From an uncultured Porphyromonas sp. (GTDB taxonomy: Bacteria > Bacteroidota > Bacteroidia > Bacteroidales > Porphyromonadaceae), in contig CAKRMU010000002.1 of assembly GCA_934364985.1 (NCBI GenBank), positions 174,463 through 238,462 of the forward strand: a stretch of DNA of 64,000 nt, written 5' to 3'. The notes beneath the pieces are model-generated. The model was not told the origin of the DNA and did not search any database. It saw only the letters and a program-made list of their open reading frames with translations. Each line of letters opens with the position of its first letter. The first letter of the stretch is position 1. The position numbers and the translations under genes are program-made. This document shows positions 17,985 to 26,649 of the stretch, piece by piece.

Positions 17985-19160
17985 ATGAGGGCGTATTCTT
18001 TTATGACATTAAGGCGTAGCATCAGCTTATGGCGGTGGATCCTTAGCGTGCCCCTACTCTTTAGCTTAGGGTGTGATAAGATCCCGGAGCTTCCCTCGGT
18101 AGAATTATCGGGGGATCGAAAGATAGAGATGTTAGTGGTAAATGAGGGGCTGTTCACCACCAATACAGCGGCTTTATCAGCTATTTATAATGATGGCACC
18201 GTATTTTGGGATGTCTTCGAGCCCATTAACCGTCGCCCCCTTGGCGATGTGGCACAAAGCATCACCGAGATCAACGGCAAATATTTTATTGCAGTCAATA
18301 ATAGTAGGCGGATCGAGGTACTTGATTCGAAGACCTTTAAAGCCGTTGGCTCCATTAGGTATGAGCAAAGTGGCTCGCCAAGATACATCACCCCACTCAC
18401 AGATAATACAGCTCTCGTGAGTGACCTCTATGGGCAGCTGGTCATTATCCGTACGCAACCACCCTACGAAGTGCTGGAGTATATCCCACTTCCGACACCT
18501 AAACCAGGTATTGAGCAGATGGCGACGAGCCGTGGCAAAGTCTTTGGTGTCTACTTCGATACAGGCATAGCCGTTTTTGACGCCGATAGGATTCGGATCC
18601 CTGATATGCGGATTATCGACGAAATCAAAATATCATGGGACTTCGGCTCCCTTAAACCTATGGTTGACTTCCGTGGCCGGGTATGGCTGGCTCATCGCAC
18701 CCAAAGCGGAGTACGCCTATCCGCCATTGATCCGGACAGCGAACAGATAGTGGTTCGCTACGATATCCCGTTTGCCAAAGCCCCTGCAAAGGAGGGCGAC
18801 ATCGTAGGGATGCCCAATTATAACCGAGTGGATATTGACGCCAAAGGAGAGAAGATATTCATCAACCTCTACCGTAAAACCGGGACTCAAGAAAAGCTAC
18901 AAACAGTGTATGCCCTTACACTTCGCGATATGCAACTCACCGAATATCTACAGCTCCCTAATGTCAAGATGATGTACGGCATGGCGGTATCCCCAAAGGG
19001 CGATGTCTGCATTTGCGATTGCCTTGATTATACAGCTCAGCGCGGTTACATACGAGTGTACCCAAAAGCTGGCGGAGAAGTCAAAAGCTACAAAGTAGGT
19101 GTCTACCCTAATCGCATCTTCTTCCCTAATAATGCTCAAAACTATGTGGAGAAAGATTAA
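17985..19160 (+). CDS. BtuG-like surface beta-propeller lipoprotein of the B12 locus (first copy)
   Basis: A 391-residue predicted surface lipoprotein. The signal peptide ends in the lipobox FSLGC near residue 30, followed by a repeated beta-propeller pattern (NEGLFTTNTAALSAIYNDG, GSPRYITPLTDNTALVSDLYGQLVII, MYGMAVSPKGDVCICDC). This matches the DUF5074/YncE-like propellers, which include BtuG, the B12 capture protein of Bacteroides. The location under a cobalamin riboswitch and immediately before btuB supports a B12-binding role. The ATG at 18003 is an alternative start with a more compact signal peptide. It overlaps btuB by 17 nt. Confidence 0.82.
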   Translation: MRAYSFMTLRRSISLWRWILSVPLLFSLGCDKIPELPSVELSGDRKIEMLVVNEGLFTTNTAALSAIYNDGTVFWDVFEPINRRPLGDVAQSITEINGKYFIAVNNSRRIEVLDSKTFKAVGSIRYEQSGSPRYITPLTDNTALVSDLYGQLVIIRTQPPYEVLEYIPLPTPKPGIEQMATSRGKVFGVYFDTGIAVFDADRIRIPDMRIIDEIKISWDFGSLKPMVDFRGRVWLAHRTQSGVRLSAIDPDSEQIVVRYDIPFAKAPAKEGDIVGMPNYNRVDIDAKGEKIFINLYRKTGTQEKLQTVYALTLRDMQLTEYLQLPNVKMMYGMAVSPKGDVCICDCLDYTAQRGYIRVYPKAGGEVKSYKVGVYPNRIFFPNNAQNYVEKD

Positions 19161-21162
19161 ACTATTAGTGCTACTCTGCGGGATAGTAACCACAGTCTTA
19201 GCTCAAGAGCGGGTCACAGAATTGGATACCCTATTTGTGGTCTCCAAGTCAATAACCAAGCAAAGCGAGGTAAGCGTAGGGGCAAAAGTAGAGCGACTGC
19301 CACAAGAACTACTACTTATCAATAGCTCACGTAACTTATCCGAATTGCTATCCGAGAACACCTCCATTAGCGTCAAAAGCATGGGCCTTGGGGCATTAGC
19401 CACCGCTTCATTTCGAGGGGCAAGCCCGGCACAGACCAAAGTCAATTGGAATGGAGTCAATATAACCCCCGTAATGGCAGGGATATTCGACTTCTCACAG
19501 ATGCCCGTTTTCTTTGCTGATAATGTGTCCTTATTTCATGGCGGAAATGATGTCAAAGGCGGGTCGGGTGCCGTAGGCGGTAGTGTCAATATCGACAATA
19601 TCCCCTACTGGGATGGTGCTACCCATGTAGAAATAGGTGGGGAATACGGTTCGTACAATACCTATACAGCCAAAGTTTTAGCCAGATATGGTACCAAGCG
19701 TTTTTCGGGTAAGACAAGGGCATACTTTCAACACTCAGATAATAATTATAGGTATATAAATAAGGTGTCAGGGCTCACGTCCTTTATGGAAAACCGCAGA
19801 GACGCAGCTTTCTCTATGCTATCTGGCATGCAGGATATGCACTGGCGACTGGATGATAATTCATTTTTATCCTCCGCTATTTGGTATCAGTGGGGCGACA
19901 GAATGCTCCCGCAGCCATTAGGTGTAGAAGTAACGGTCCACGAGCAACAGCGTGAAGAGAACCTCCGTGCTTACCTCGGATACAATAGGTATATGGGAAG
20001 CGACAAACTCGAAGCCAAGGTCGCATACATCCAATATGGTATGAAGTACAAACGATGGTTTGATAACAACTACTTCGATACTACCGGCAATACCAATAGC
20101 TCCTATACCCTCCACAGCAGTATAGATTATCAGCACACCTTTTCACAGAAATGGCTCCTCAACTCAACACTGACCTACCGGCACGACCTCGCAGTGGCTG
20201 AGAGCTACAGAGAGATCGTTACCGACCCTGTCACAGACCCCGACTACACACCACCCGAGTTATTGCCACCAGCCAAAGAGCGTCGCGATATCCTATCATG
20301 GCATAACGCCCTACGGTATCGCCCATTTTCCTATCTTACAGCAGACGCAAGAGCCATGGTAGAGAGCGTCGATTGGCACCGACCTTACTTTACTTATTCA
20401 GTAGGATTTTCCGCCACCATTGTACCCGACCTACTCCACTTGCGGAGCTCCATATCGTACAACTACCGCCAGCCAAGCCTCAATGAGTTATATTGGCGAC
20501 CCGGTGGCAACCCCGACGTCCTCCCTGAGAGTGGTCATGCTTACGACGCCACACTGCTATTAAAGAGCCGGATTGCCCATCTGCCTCTATACCTATCCAT
20601 AGAAACAACGGGCTACCTTATGAATATCGACAACTGGATATTGTGGCTCCCCGTAGACGAGACAGTACGAGGTCAACAAAGCCAAAACCAATGGTTATGG
20701 AGACCTCAGAATAAACGTAACGCACGCTCTTACGGCACAGACGTCCTCGCCAAACTCACATTCTCAGGCTCTAAAGTCAACAGCTCTCTCATCTGGAGCT
20801 ACGCCTACACTCGTGCTTTTACCCGCACAAAACAGACAGAAGATGACGGTTCGCTCCTCATGCAAATCCCCTATGTGCCTAAGCAAAAATGGAGTCTCCG
20901 CTGGACGATTGATTACAAAAAAGCTTTCCTCAATATCCTCACATCATACATCGGGGTGCGGTATATCACCACCGACCAAAGCTATTTTACCTACCCCTAT
21001 AATGTAACCAACCTGCTTGTAGGTTACCACTTAGCAGTGGGCAAAACCTCTATTATCCCACAGCTACGTGTGGATAACCTTTTCAACACATATTACGAAT
21101 CCACCAAGTATTATCCTATGCCTCGGCGGACCGTATTAGTTAGTTTACAAATAACATTTTGA
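19144..21162 (+). CDS. btuB: TonB-dependent outer-membrane cobalamin receptor BtuB
   Basis: Outer-membrane barrel that imports vitamin B12 with energy from TonB. I choose the ATG at 19144 (MWRKIKLLVLLCGIVTTVLAQ), which gives a clean signal peptide cleaved after Ala; upstream in-frame codons lack one. The 672-residue protein has a plug domain (LSELLSENTSISVKSMGLGALATASFRGASPAQTKVNWNG, positions about 60-100, then GSGAVGGSVNI) and a barrel that ends with terminal phenylalanine (VSLQITF). No N-terminal carboxypeptidase-like extension of the SusC type is present, which fits BtuB rather than SusC. The riboswitch context fixes the substrate as a corrinoid. Confidence 0.93.
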   Translation: MWRKIKLLVLLCGIVTTVLAQERVTELDTLFVVSKSITKQSEVSVGAKVERLPQELLLINSSRNLSELLSENTSISVKSMGLGALATASFRGASPAQTKVNWNGVNITPVMAGIFDFSQMPVFFADNVSLFHGGNDVKGGSGAVGGSVNIDNIPYWDGATHVEIGGEYGSYNTYTAKVLARYGTKRFSGKTRAYFQHSDNNYRYINKVSGLTSFMENRRDAAFSMLSGMQDMHWRLDDNSFLSSAIWYQWGDRMLPQPLGVEVTVHEQQREENLRAYLGYNRYMGSDKLEAKVAYIQYGMKYKRWFDNNYFDTTGNTNSSYTLHSSIDYQHTFSQKWLLNSTLTYRHDLAVAESYREIVTDPVTDPDYTPPELLPPAKERRDILSWHNALRYRPFSYLTADARAMVESVDWHRPYFTYSVGFSATIVPDLLHLRSSISYNYRQPSLNELYWRPGGNPDVLPESGHAYDATLLLKSRIAHLPLYLSIETTGYLMNIDNWILWLPVDETVRGQQSQNQWLWRPQNKRNARSYGTDVLAKLTFSGSKVNSSLIWSYAYTRAFTRTKQTEDDGSLLMQIPYVPKQKWSLRWTIDYKKAFLNILTSYIGVRYITTDQSYFTYPYNVTNLLVGYHLAVGKTSIIPQLRVDNLFNTYYESTKYYPMPRRTVLVSLQITF

Positions 21163-21167
21163 CCATT

Positions 21168-22745
21168 ATGAAACAAGCTTATCGCAGTCTATGGGTACTA
21201 CTCACCCTAATACTACTCACTGGATGCCTTGGTGACAATAACGGGGAAGGCAATAAGCCAACCCCTAAGATTGAAAACATCACCCTCCGGATCTCGATGC
21301 CGGATTACGTCAAGTTTGACAATATCAATATGCCTTTTGCCTACTATTGGCAAGAGCAAGACCAGCTCTACCTCGTCCTTGAGACCCAAGAGGGGAAGCC
21401 CATTATATCCACTCAGAATTTGCACCCAAGTAGATTAACGAGCGACGGGAAGCAAGCAATCTTTAATGTCACATTGCCCGAAGGTCACTCCGCGAAAGAG
21501 ATAAAACGTGTCTACGGATGTATCACTAAAGGCGAAAAGGTTGTGGATAATAGCCTCACCATAAAAGGGAATATCCAAGCTGCCTTATCCGACATTAACC
21601 TCCGCCTTCCATACAACCTCCGGAGAGACGGTTTTGACATTCCGCTCTACATCCGTCCGCAAAACGTCACCATCGAAGCCAACAATCTGATCAAGCTAAG
21701 TCTTACTTCCGAGGGTGTCTTTCGCCTAATTTCCATTAAGAATGTATCGGATAAAGAGGTCGAACTAAAGGGCAATATCGGATGGCAAAGCACCGATCTA
21801 TGGACATTCGGGAGCGATAATACCACTTTTAACTTCCTCAAAGAAAAGTACACTAAGGACTATACGAGCAATACTCTACCCCTGACAGCCGTACCGGATA
21901 AATTGGCTATCAACGAAAGCTCCTACCTCCTATTATGGATGCCGACACCCACTAAAGCGACACACGTCGATGCGTTCTTAGGCAAGAATACTTCCAATAT
22001 TTCCGACAACTTTTTTGCCACTTCCGCTGGCACGCATACCGCCACTATGTATCTTGAAAAATGGGGAAATATTAGTGTCACAGGGGGCATTAAGGAGATC
22101 GTTCCTGCTGATATTTCTAATGGCGGAGACGCACTATTTTCTTTTGATGACATCAAATATTGGGTAGGTACAGGTGCCAAAAGAGCCGCTTTTATACTTG
22201 ACTTTCACGATGATCGTCATCCTGGATCTCTCGTTTGGGGATATCGCTATGATGACGTCGATAAGGAGGGAAAAGAGAAGAAGAATGCTGGGCAAATGAT
22301 CGAGGAGATATGCAATTCAGACCCTCGTTTATTCATGGTTATGAGCAAAGCAATGGGCGGATACAATAGTATCTTTAGCTATGCTTACCTCCTCGAAAGT
22401 CAGGATAAGCCATTCACAATATACTACAAAGACAAAGCTTTAAAAAAGATAAGCGAAGGCGTATTTGGGTTGGACTTTGACCCGAAAGGGGATGATAATG
22501 CTGTCGACCACCTCACACACAACGGCAAAAATATCCTATGGCAAACCGGCTTTTATGAGAATGGCTACTGGACGTATTACGAAAAGAGCAATCGCGTAAT
22601 GGCATGGTCTTATGCTTCTTCTGTGCCATGGGGAATCGATCTTACTCCTGATTGCTGGCACGCTTTTTCTTGGACCAAAGGTCTTTTCCAGGGCAACTCG
22701 GTGCTATCGAATACCTTTATCGCCGTGGAGCCACCGGTAAAGTAA
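21168..22745 (+). CDS. Uncharacterised lipoprotein of the B12 uptake locus
   Basis: A 525-residue predicted lipoprotein with start ATG at 21168 (5 nt after the btuB stop; a TTG 9 nt earlier is unlikely). The signal peptide ends in the lipobox LLTGC near residue 20. The N-terminal 300 residues are beta-rich without a recognised domain. The C-terminal 220 residues carry a segment (DIKYWVGTGAKRAAFILDFHD, then SLVWGYRYDD) that I associate with Bacteroidota proteins found beside DUF5074 propellers, and the tail is rich in aromatic residues (WQTGFYENGYWTYYE). The locus suggests a surface B12-handling role, but the molecular function is not known to me. BtuH-type lipoproteins occupy a similar position, though I cannot confirm homology. 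Confidence 0.6.
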   Translation: MKQAYRSLWVLLTLILLTGCLGDNNGEGNKPTPKIENITLRISMPDYVKFDNINMPFAYYWQEQDQLYLVLETQEGKPIISTQNLHPSRLTSDGKQAIFNVTLPEGHSAKEIKRVYGCITKGEKVVDNSLTIKGNIQAALSDINLRLPYNLRRDGFDIPLYIRPQNVTIEANNLIKLSLTSEGVFRLISIKNVSDKEVELKGNIGWQSTDLWTFGSDNTTFNFLKEKYTKDYTSNTLPLTAVPDKLAINESSYLLLWMPTPTKATHVDAFLGKNTSNISDNFFATSAGTHTATMYLEKWGNISVTGGIKEIVPADISNGGDALFSFDDIKYWVGTGAKRAAFILDFHDDRHPGSLVWGYRYDDVDKEGKEKKNAGQMIEEICNSDPRLFMVMSKAMGGYNSIFSYAYLLESQDKPFTIYYKDKALKKISEGVFGLDFDPKGDDNAVDHLTHNGKNILWQTGFYENGYWTYYEKSNRVMAWSYASSVPWGIDLTPDCWHAFSWTKGLFQGNSVLSNTFIAVEPPVK

Positions 22746-22780
22746 TTTTATTTTATCACTAATTTAATAGATGAATATTT

Positions 22781-23884
22781 ATGAAACGAATCTTTAATTA
22801 TTTTCTGATCGTCTCTCTCAGTGCCTTGCTATTTGCTTGCTCGGAGGATAACAATCAGCCATCACAAAAGCCTATTTACCAGCCAGATGAAAGGGTATTT
22901 ATCCTCAACGAAGGGTCATTTGGCAAGACACGTGGTTCGCTACAAGTGATCACGAATACTCGGGCTTACCTTACTGGCGTTGATAATGGCGTCCTTGGGA
23001 CATCTGCACAAGACCTTGCCTTTTTGGGCAACCAATTCTTTGTGGTATCGCAGGATCCCAATGGTATGACAGGGCGTTTGGTCTCTTTTGACACCAAGAC
23101 TTGCACCCCACGGAAAGACTATTCTAAGGTCATCGAGTCGCTACAAAAGCCTACGCATCTATCTGCTATCAGTATGAATAACATCTATATCCGTGACGCA
23201 AAAGGGATACACCACGTGGATCTGCTTCAGGGCAAGGTTACTTTTGTAGAGGGTACTGAAAGGGCTAACCAATACGCTATGCAGAAGGTCGGCACCCAGA
23301 TATTTGCCGGTGTTGGGAATAAGCTCGTTGTCCTTGGCAATAACACAACTAAGGTTGAGAAATCATTGGAGCTGACTGGCAAGATTCAAGGTATCGTTTA
23401 CGATGGCAAGCAGAATCTATACGTAGCGACTGCAGCTAAACAAAAGACGACGATATACCAAGTAAGTCCAAGTGCATTGTCAATAGTTAGCGAAAACAGT
23501 ATTGAGGGCGAAGCTGGAAGTGTTACAGGGAATAGCTACTGGGGCCAGGCACCGGTGATTGCGGCAAAGGGCGATACAATCTACTTCGCCGGCGGTTCGT
23601 CTAAGATCTACCGTCACCTATTCAGCAAGAAAGAGACGAAAGAGATGGTCGATACTACCGCAAAGGGTTTCTACCCAGTGGGCACTATCACCTACAATAG
23701 TGTAGGTGTACACCCTACTACCGGTCACGTTTACATCAGCCGTCTTAAAGGGTTTGGACCCGATAGTTATACGAATGCTATCCTTGAGCTTGATCTATCT
23801 CAGGACGAGCCTAAGCTGGTTAAGCTCTATGAGAATAAGCTGGAATTCCCTGCCGGATTCTTTTTTCCAAAGAATGCTCGTTAA
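22781..23884 (+). CDS. BtuG-like beta-propeller lipoprotein (second copy)
   Basis: A 367-residue predicted lipoprotein with signal peptide and lipobox LLFAC near residue 20, followed by a DUF5074-type seven-bladed propeller (VFILNEGSFGKTRGSLQVI, LAFLGNQFFVVSQDPNG, GSVTGNSYWGQAPVIAAKGDTIYFAGG, HPTTGHVYISRLKGFGPDSY, ending EFPAGFFFPKNAR). The NEGxF and late FFPxNA motifs are shared with the first propeller in this operon, but overall the two are diverged, so they may bind different corrinoids or sit at different points of the uptake route. It is the last gene before a strong terminator. Confidence 0.8.
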   Translation: MKRIFNYFLIVSLSALLFACSEDNNQPSQKPIYQPDERVFILNEGSFGKTRGSLQVITNTRAYLTGVDNGVLGTSAQDLAFLGNQFFVVSQDPNGMTGRLVSFDTKTCTPRKDYSKVIESLQKPTHLSAISMNNIYIRDAKGIHHVDLLQGKVTFVEGTERANQYAMQKVGTQIFAGVGNKLVVLGNNTTKVEKSLELTGKIQGIVYDGKQNLYVATAAKQKTTIYQVSPSALSIVSENSIEGEAGSVTGNSYWGQAPVIAAKGDTIYFAGGSSKIYRHLFSKKETKEMVDTTAKGFYPVGTITYNSVGVHPTTGHVYISRLKGFGPDSYTNAILELDLSQDEPKLVKLYENKLEFPAGFFFPKNAR

Positions 23885-23904
23885 GGGAATCACCTCATAG
23901 TTAG

Positions 23905-23951
23905 TAAAAAAGCGGTTTGCCTAAACATCCAGTCAGGCAAACCGCTTTTTT
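23905..23951. terminator. Bidirectional terminator between the B12 operon and recO
   Basis: The arm AAAAAAGCGGTTTGCCT (from 23905) pairs perfectly with AGGCAAACCGCTTTTTT (to 23951) across a 13-nt loop. The A-tract and T-tract at the two ends make it usable in both directions. It abuts the stop codon of recO on the opposite strand. Confidence 0.9.
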
Positions 23952-23952
23952 A

Positions 23953-24672
23953 TCATCTGAAGAGCTGTGTGAGGATATCAGGAGACTTCATGATGCCTAT
24001 CTCCGGAAAATGATAGCCTATGTAGTCAAGCAGCAGTGCCAAAAGGGCATTCCTCTCTTCCCTATCGAGGGTAAGCTCTTCGGGTGATACCTCGGTGATG
24101 AATTGTATCAAAAGCTCGCTCGCTAAAGCTCTTGGTTGCTCTTGACAGCTGTATTGTGGGCGAAAAGTACCACTATCGAAATCGAGGATATAACCCTTGC
24201 GGTATTTCTCAATGGCAGGAAGAATGCCTAAAAAGTGCAGTACCCCACACAGCATACGTAGATGAAATGAACTGACTCCCCTATTTCCTAAAGATTCAAA
24301 ACCTAATAATTCAGCCCTTAGATACCGATATAGTTGCGGATCTGTTGCACTATTTCGCAAGAGCCGTGTAAGAAAATCTGTGAGGAAAAGCCCCACTGCA
24401 TTAGCATTAGGATCGATGGTCGTAATGAGTGGCCGGTGGATTATCTGAAGCTCCCCCGCCACTTGTATAGCACGTGTTGGGTAGTAGTTAAAAGTCGTTT
24501 GTACAATCGATAGAGGGGTAAAAAGGGCATTCGCTCTTCCTCTTTTACGAGAATGAGAGCGAATGACCTTAAAAGAGAGCGACCCTAATTGCTCGCTATA
24601 AGTATTAATTATGCTGGCAGAGTCGGTGTACTTAACCCCACTTAGGACGATCAACTCCGTCTCTGTGAGCAT
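23953..24672 (-). CDS. recO: DNA repair protein RecO
   Basis: RecR partner that binds SSB-coated DNA and helps load RecA. The 239-residue protein has the N-terminal OB-fold (ELIVLSGVKYTDSASIINTYSEQLGSLSFKVIRSHSRKRGRANALFTPLSIVQ, positions 6-59) and a helical C-terminal domain. The zinc-finger cysteines of Gram-positive RecO are absent, as usual in this phylum. The stop overlaps the foot of the terminator. Confidence 0.93.
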   Translation of the reverse strand: MLTETELIVLSGVKYTDSASIINTYSEQLGSLSFKVIRSHSRKRGRANALFTPLSIVQTTFNYYPTRAIQVAGELQIIHRPLITTIDPNANAVGLFLTDFLTRLLRNSATDPQLYRYLRAELLGFESLGNRGVSSFHLRMLCGVLHFLGILPAIEKYRKGYILDFDSGTFRPQYSCQEQPRALASELLIQFITEVSPEELTLDREERNALLALLLDYIGYHFPEIGIMKSPDILTQLFR

Positions 24673-24690
24673 ACGACTTAGGGTGCTATA

Positions 24691-26148
24691 TTACAATTCT
24701 TTCAGTGTACGGACTAAGAAATCCCAAGTCTTGGCAACGGTTGCAATATTGACTTTCTCATCCGGAGAGTGAGGGAAGCGGATGGTAGGGCCGAAGCTTA
24801 TCATCTGCGTTTTAGGCATTACGCCTTGGATGATACCGCATTCAAGACCTGCATGCATTACCTTTACAGGCACGTCGTACCCATTCATCTCCTTAAATAT
24901 ACGCTGCATCACCTCGAGTACATGCGAATGTGCATCAGGTTGCCATCCATTATATGGTGCGTCAAACTCCACTTCAGCACCTATTAAAGAGAAGACACTC
25001 TCGATGCTCGAAGCCACCATCTCTTTACGGCTTTCACTGGAGCTACGGGTGAGGAATTTGACAGAAAGCTTGCCCTCTCCAAGATTAACGGCAGCAATGT
25101 TACTGGAGGCTTCTACCGTCTCAGGGAACTCTGCGAGGTAGGTAATGGCACCATTCTGGACAGCTTCTATCGCCTGAATCACATTGTCTGATATCTCTTG
25201 TGGCACCACATATTCTGGTACTGAGCTCTCTCTCTCGACTCTCATCTTGATGCCCTCCTCAATACCTGTGTACTCCTTGATATACAGAGCCTCAAACTCC
25301 TTAACAAGTTTCTCAAGCTCCTTTAGCTCCTCCTCGGGTAGTGTCACGAGGACAGTAGCCTCACGAGGTATCGCATTACGGAGCGATCCACCTTGCATCT
25401 CAGCAATAGAGATATTTAGCTGCTCAGTAGCTTTTTTGAGGAATCGCACCAGCATCTTATTGGCATTGCCCCTCCCTAAGTGGATATCCACACCAGAGTG
25501 ACCGCCCTTTAAGCCATCTAAAGTAATGCGAGCAGCGATGTCGCCTTTAGGTGTTTTATGGTCATTTTTGTACTCAAGAGAAACATTAATATCGACACCG
25601 CCTGCACAGCCGACATATAATTCGTCAGCCACCTCAGAGTCTAAATTGAGCATGATATCGGCTTTAGAGAAACCCTCTTTAAGCCCAAAGGCACCTACCA
25701 TACCCACTTCTTCATCAATGGTAAACAGTGCCTCAAGTGGTCCATGCTCCAGAGAATCATCTGCCATAACAGCAAGAGCCATCGCTACACCGATACCATT
25801 ATCAGCACCAAGTGTTGTCTCATTGGCACGCACCCATTCGCCATCAATGCGAGGCTGAATAGGATCTTTCTCAAAATCATGTACGATATGGTTATTCTTT
25901 TGTGGCACCATATCTAAGTGCCCTTGCATAGCTACGACAGGTCTATTCTCAAAACCCTTTGTTGCAGGCTTACGGATAAGCACATTACCTATCTCATCTC
26001 GATGTGTTTCAAGCCCCAACTCCTTCCCTATGTTCTCCACATATTTGGCAGCCTCAGCTGCGTGTCCGGTAGGGCGAGGTATCTGTGTCAGCCCATAAAA
26101 ATAACGCCAAACGAGCTCTGGCTTCAGGTTTAAAATTTCATTCGACAT
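24691..26148 (-). CDS. pepD: Aminoacyl-histidine dipeptidase (PepD, M20 family)
   Basis: Zinc dipeptidase of the M20/Xaa-His family, cytoplasmic, cleaving short peptides for amino-acid supply. I use the ATG at 26148 (MSNEILNLKPELVWRYFY). The 485-residue protein shows metal ligands and catalytic residues in GHLDMVPQ (near 78), TLGADNGIG (near 115), the FTIDEEVGMVGA segment (near 145), NLDSEV (near 170), and a late HAGLECG (near 428). The domain arrangement, with a lid domain in the middle, matches PepD. It lies 18 bp upstream of recO. Confidence 0.95.
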   Translation of the reverse strand: MSNEILNLKPELVWRYFYGLTQIPRPTGHAAEAAKYVENIGKELGLETHRDEIGNVLIRKPATKGFENRPVVAMQGHLDMVPQKNNHIVHDFEKDPIQPRIDGEWVRANETTLGADNGIGVAMALAVMADDSLEHGPLEALFTIDEEVGMVGAFGLKEGFSKADIMLNLDSEVADELYVGCAGGVDINVSLEYKNDHKTPKGDIAARITLDGLKGGHSGVDIHLGRGNANKMLVRFLKKATEQLNISIAEMQGGSLRNAIPREATVLVTLPEEELKELEKLVKEFEALYIKEYTGIEEGIKMRVERESSVPEYVVPQEISDNVIQAIEAVQNGAITYLAEFPETVEASSNIAAVNLGEGKLSVKFLTRSSSESRKEMVASSIESVFSLIGAEVEFDAPYNGWQPDAHSHVLEVMQRIFKEMNGYDVPVKVMHAGLECGIIQGVMPKTQMISFGPTIRFPHSPDEKVNIATVAKTWDFLVRTLKEL

Positions 26149-26433
26149 AATCAATTATGTTTTTGGGATAGGGGATCCACGGATATACCCTATCCGTTAG
26201 TTATGTATTTTAGCTCCACACAAGATACAAATTTTCTTTTACAATAAGTGAAATATAGAGCATCAATAACAAAAGCGGCCATGGGATACAGAGATTCTCA
26301 ATGCCATAGATAAGGAAAATATGATGTTGCTATCAAAAATGATGCTATCCCATATCCATTCTAACGCTTTGGAGCTGCGTTTAGAGCTGTTACCCCACCA
26401 CGCCCTACCTGATACCCACTATTGACAAAAACG

Positions 26434-26517
26434 GATACCCTATATCAGCTCCGACGGATATACGGAATACGCCAAGGCAAATACCTGGTATTCGTCGAGG
26501 CAAATACCAGGTATCCG
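26434..26517. repeat. Four-unit 23-bp-period palindromic array (array D)
   Basis: Cores start at 26434, 26457, 26480 and 26503 (GATACCCTATATCAG, GATATACGGAATACG, AATACCTGGTATTCG, AATACCAGGTATCCG). Spacers are CTCCGACG, CCAAGGCA and TCGAGGCA. The outer ends are inverted copies (ACGGATACC and GGTATCCGT). An A5 tract lies on the left and GGGGTTAT follows on the right, as in array G. It lies between tandem minus-strand genes; the remainder of the 26149-26649 gap holds only the terminator at 26551. Confidence 0.86.
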
Positions 26518-26550
26518 TTTGGGGTTATAATGTAGCTTATAAAAAATAAA

Positions 26551-26624
26551 TAGCGATCTTCGGGAAAACCTATCTATAGCCATCATAACTTTTGGAGATA
26601 GAAGAATTTTCCCGAAGGTCGCTA
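26551..26624 (-). terminator. Stem-loop downstream of the alpha-2-macroglobulin gene
   Basis: TAGCGATCTTCGGGAAAA (26551-26568) pairs with TTTTCCCGAAGGTCGCTA (26607-26624), one G-U mismatch apart, with a long loop. On the minus strand it follows the stop of the alpha-2-macroglobulin gene by 25 bp, with a T-rich stretch after it. Confidence 0.65.
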
Positions 26625-26649
26625 CTTGTGCGTAATCTAAGGACTATTA

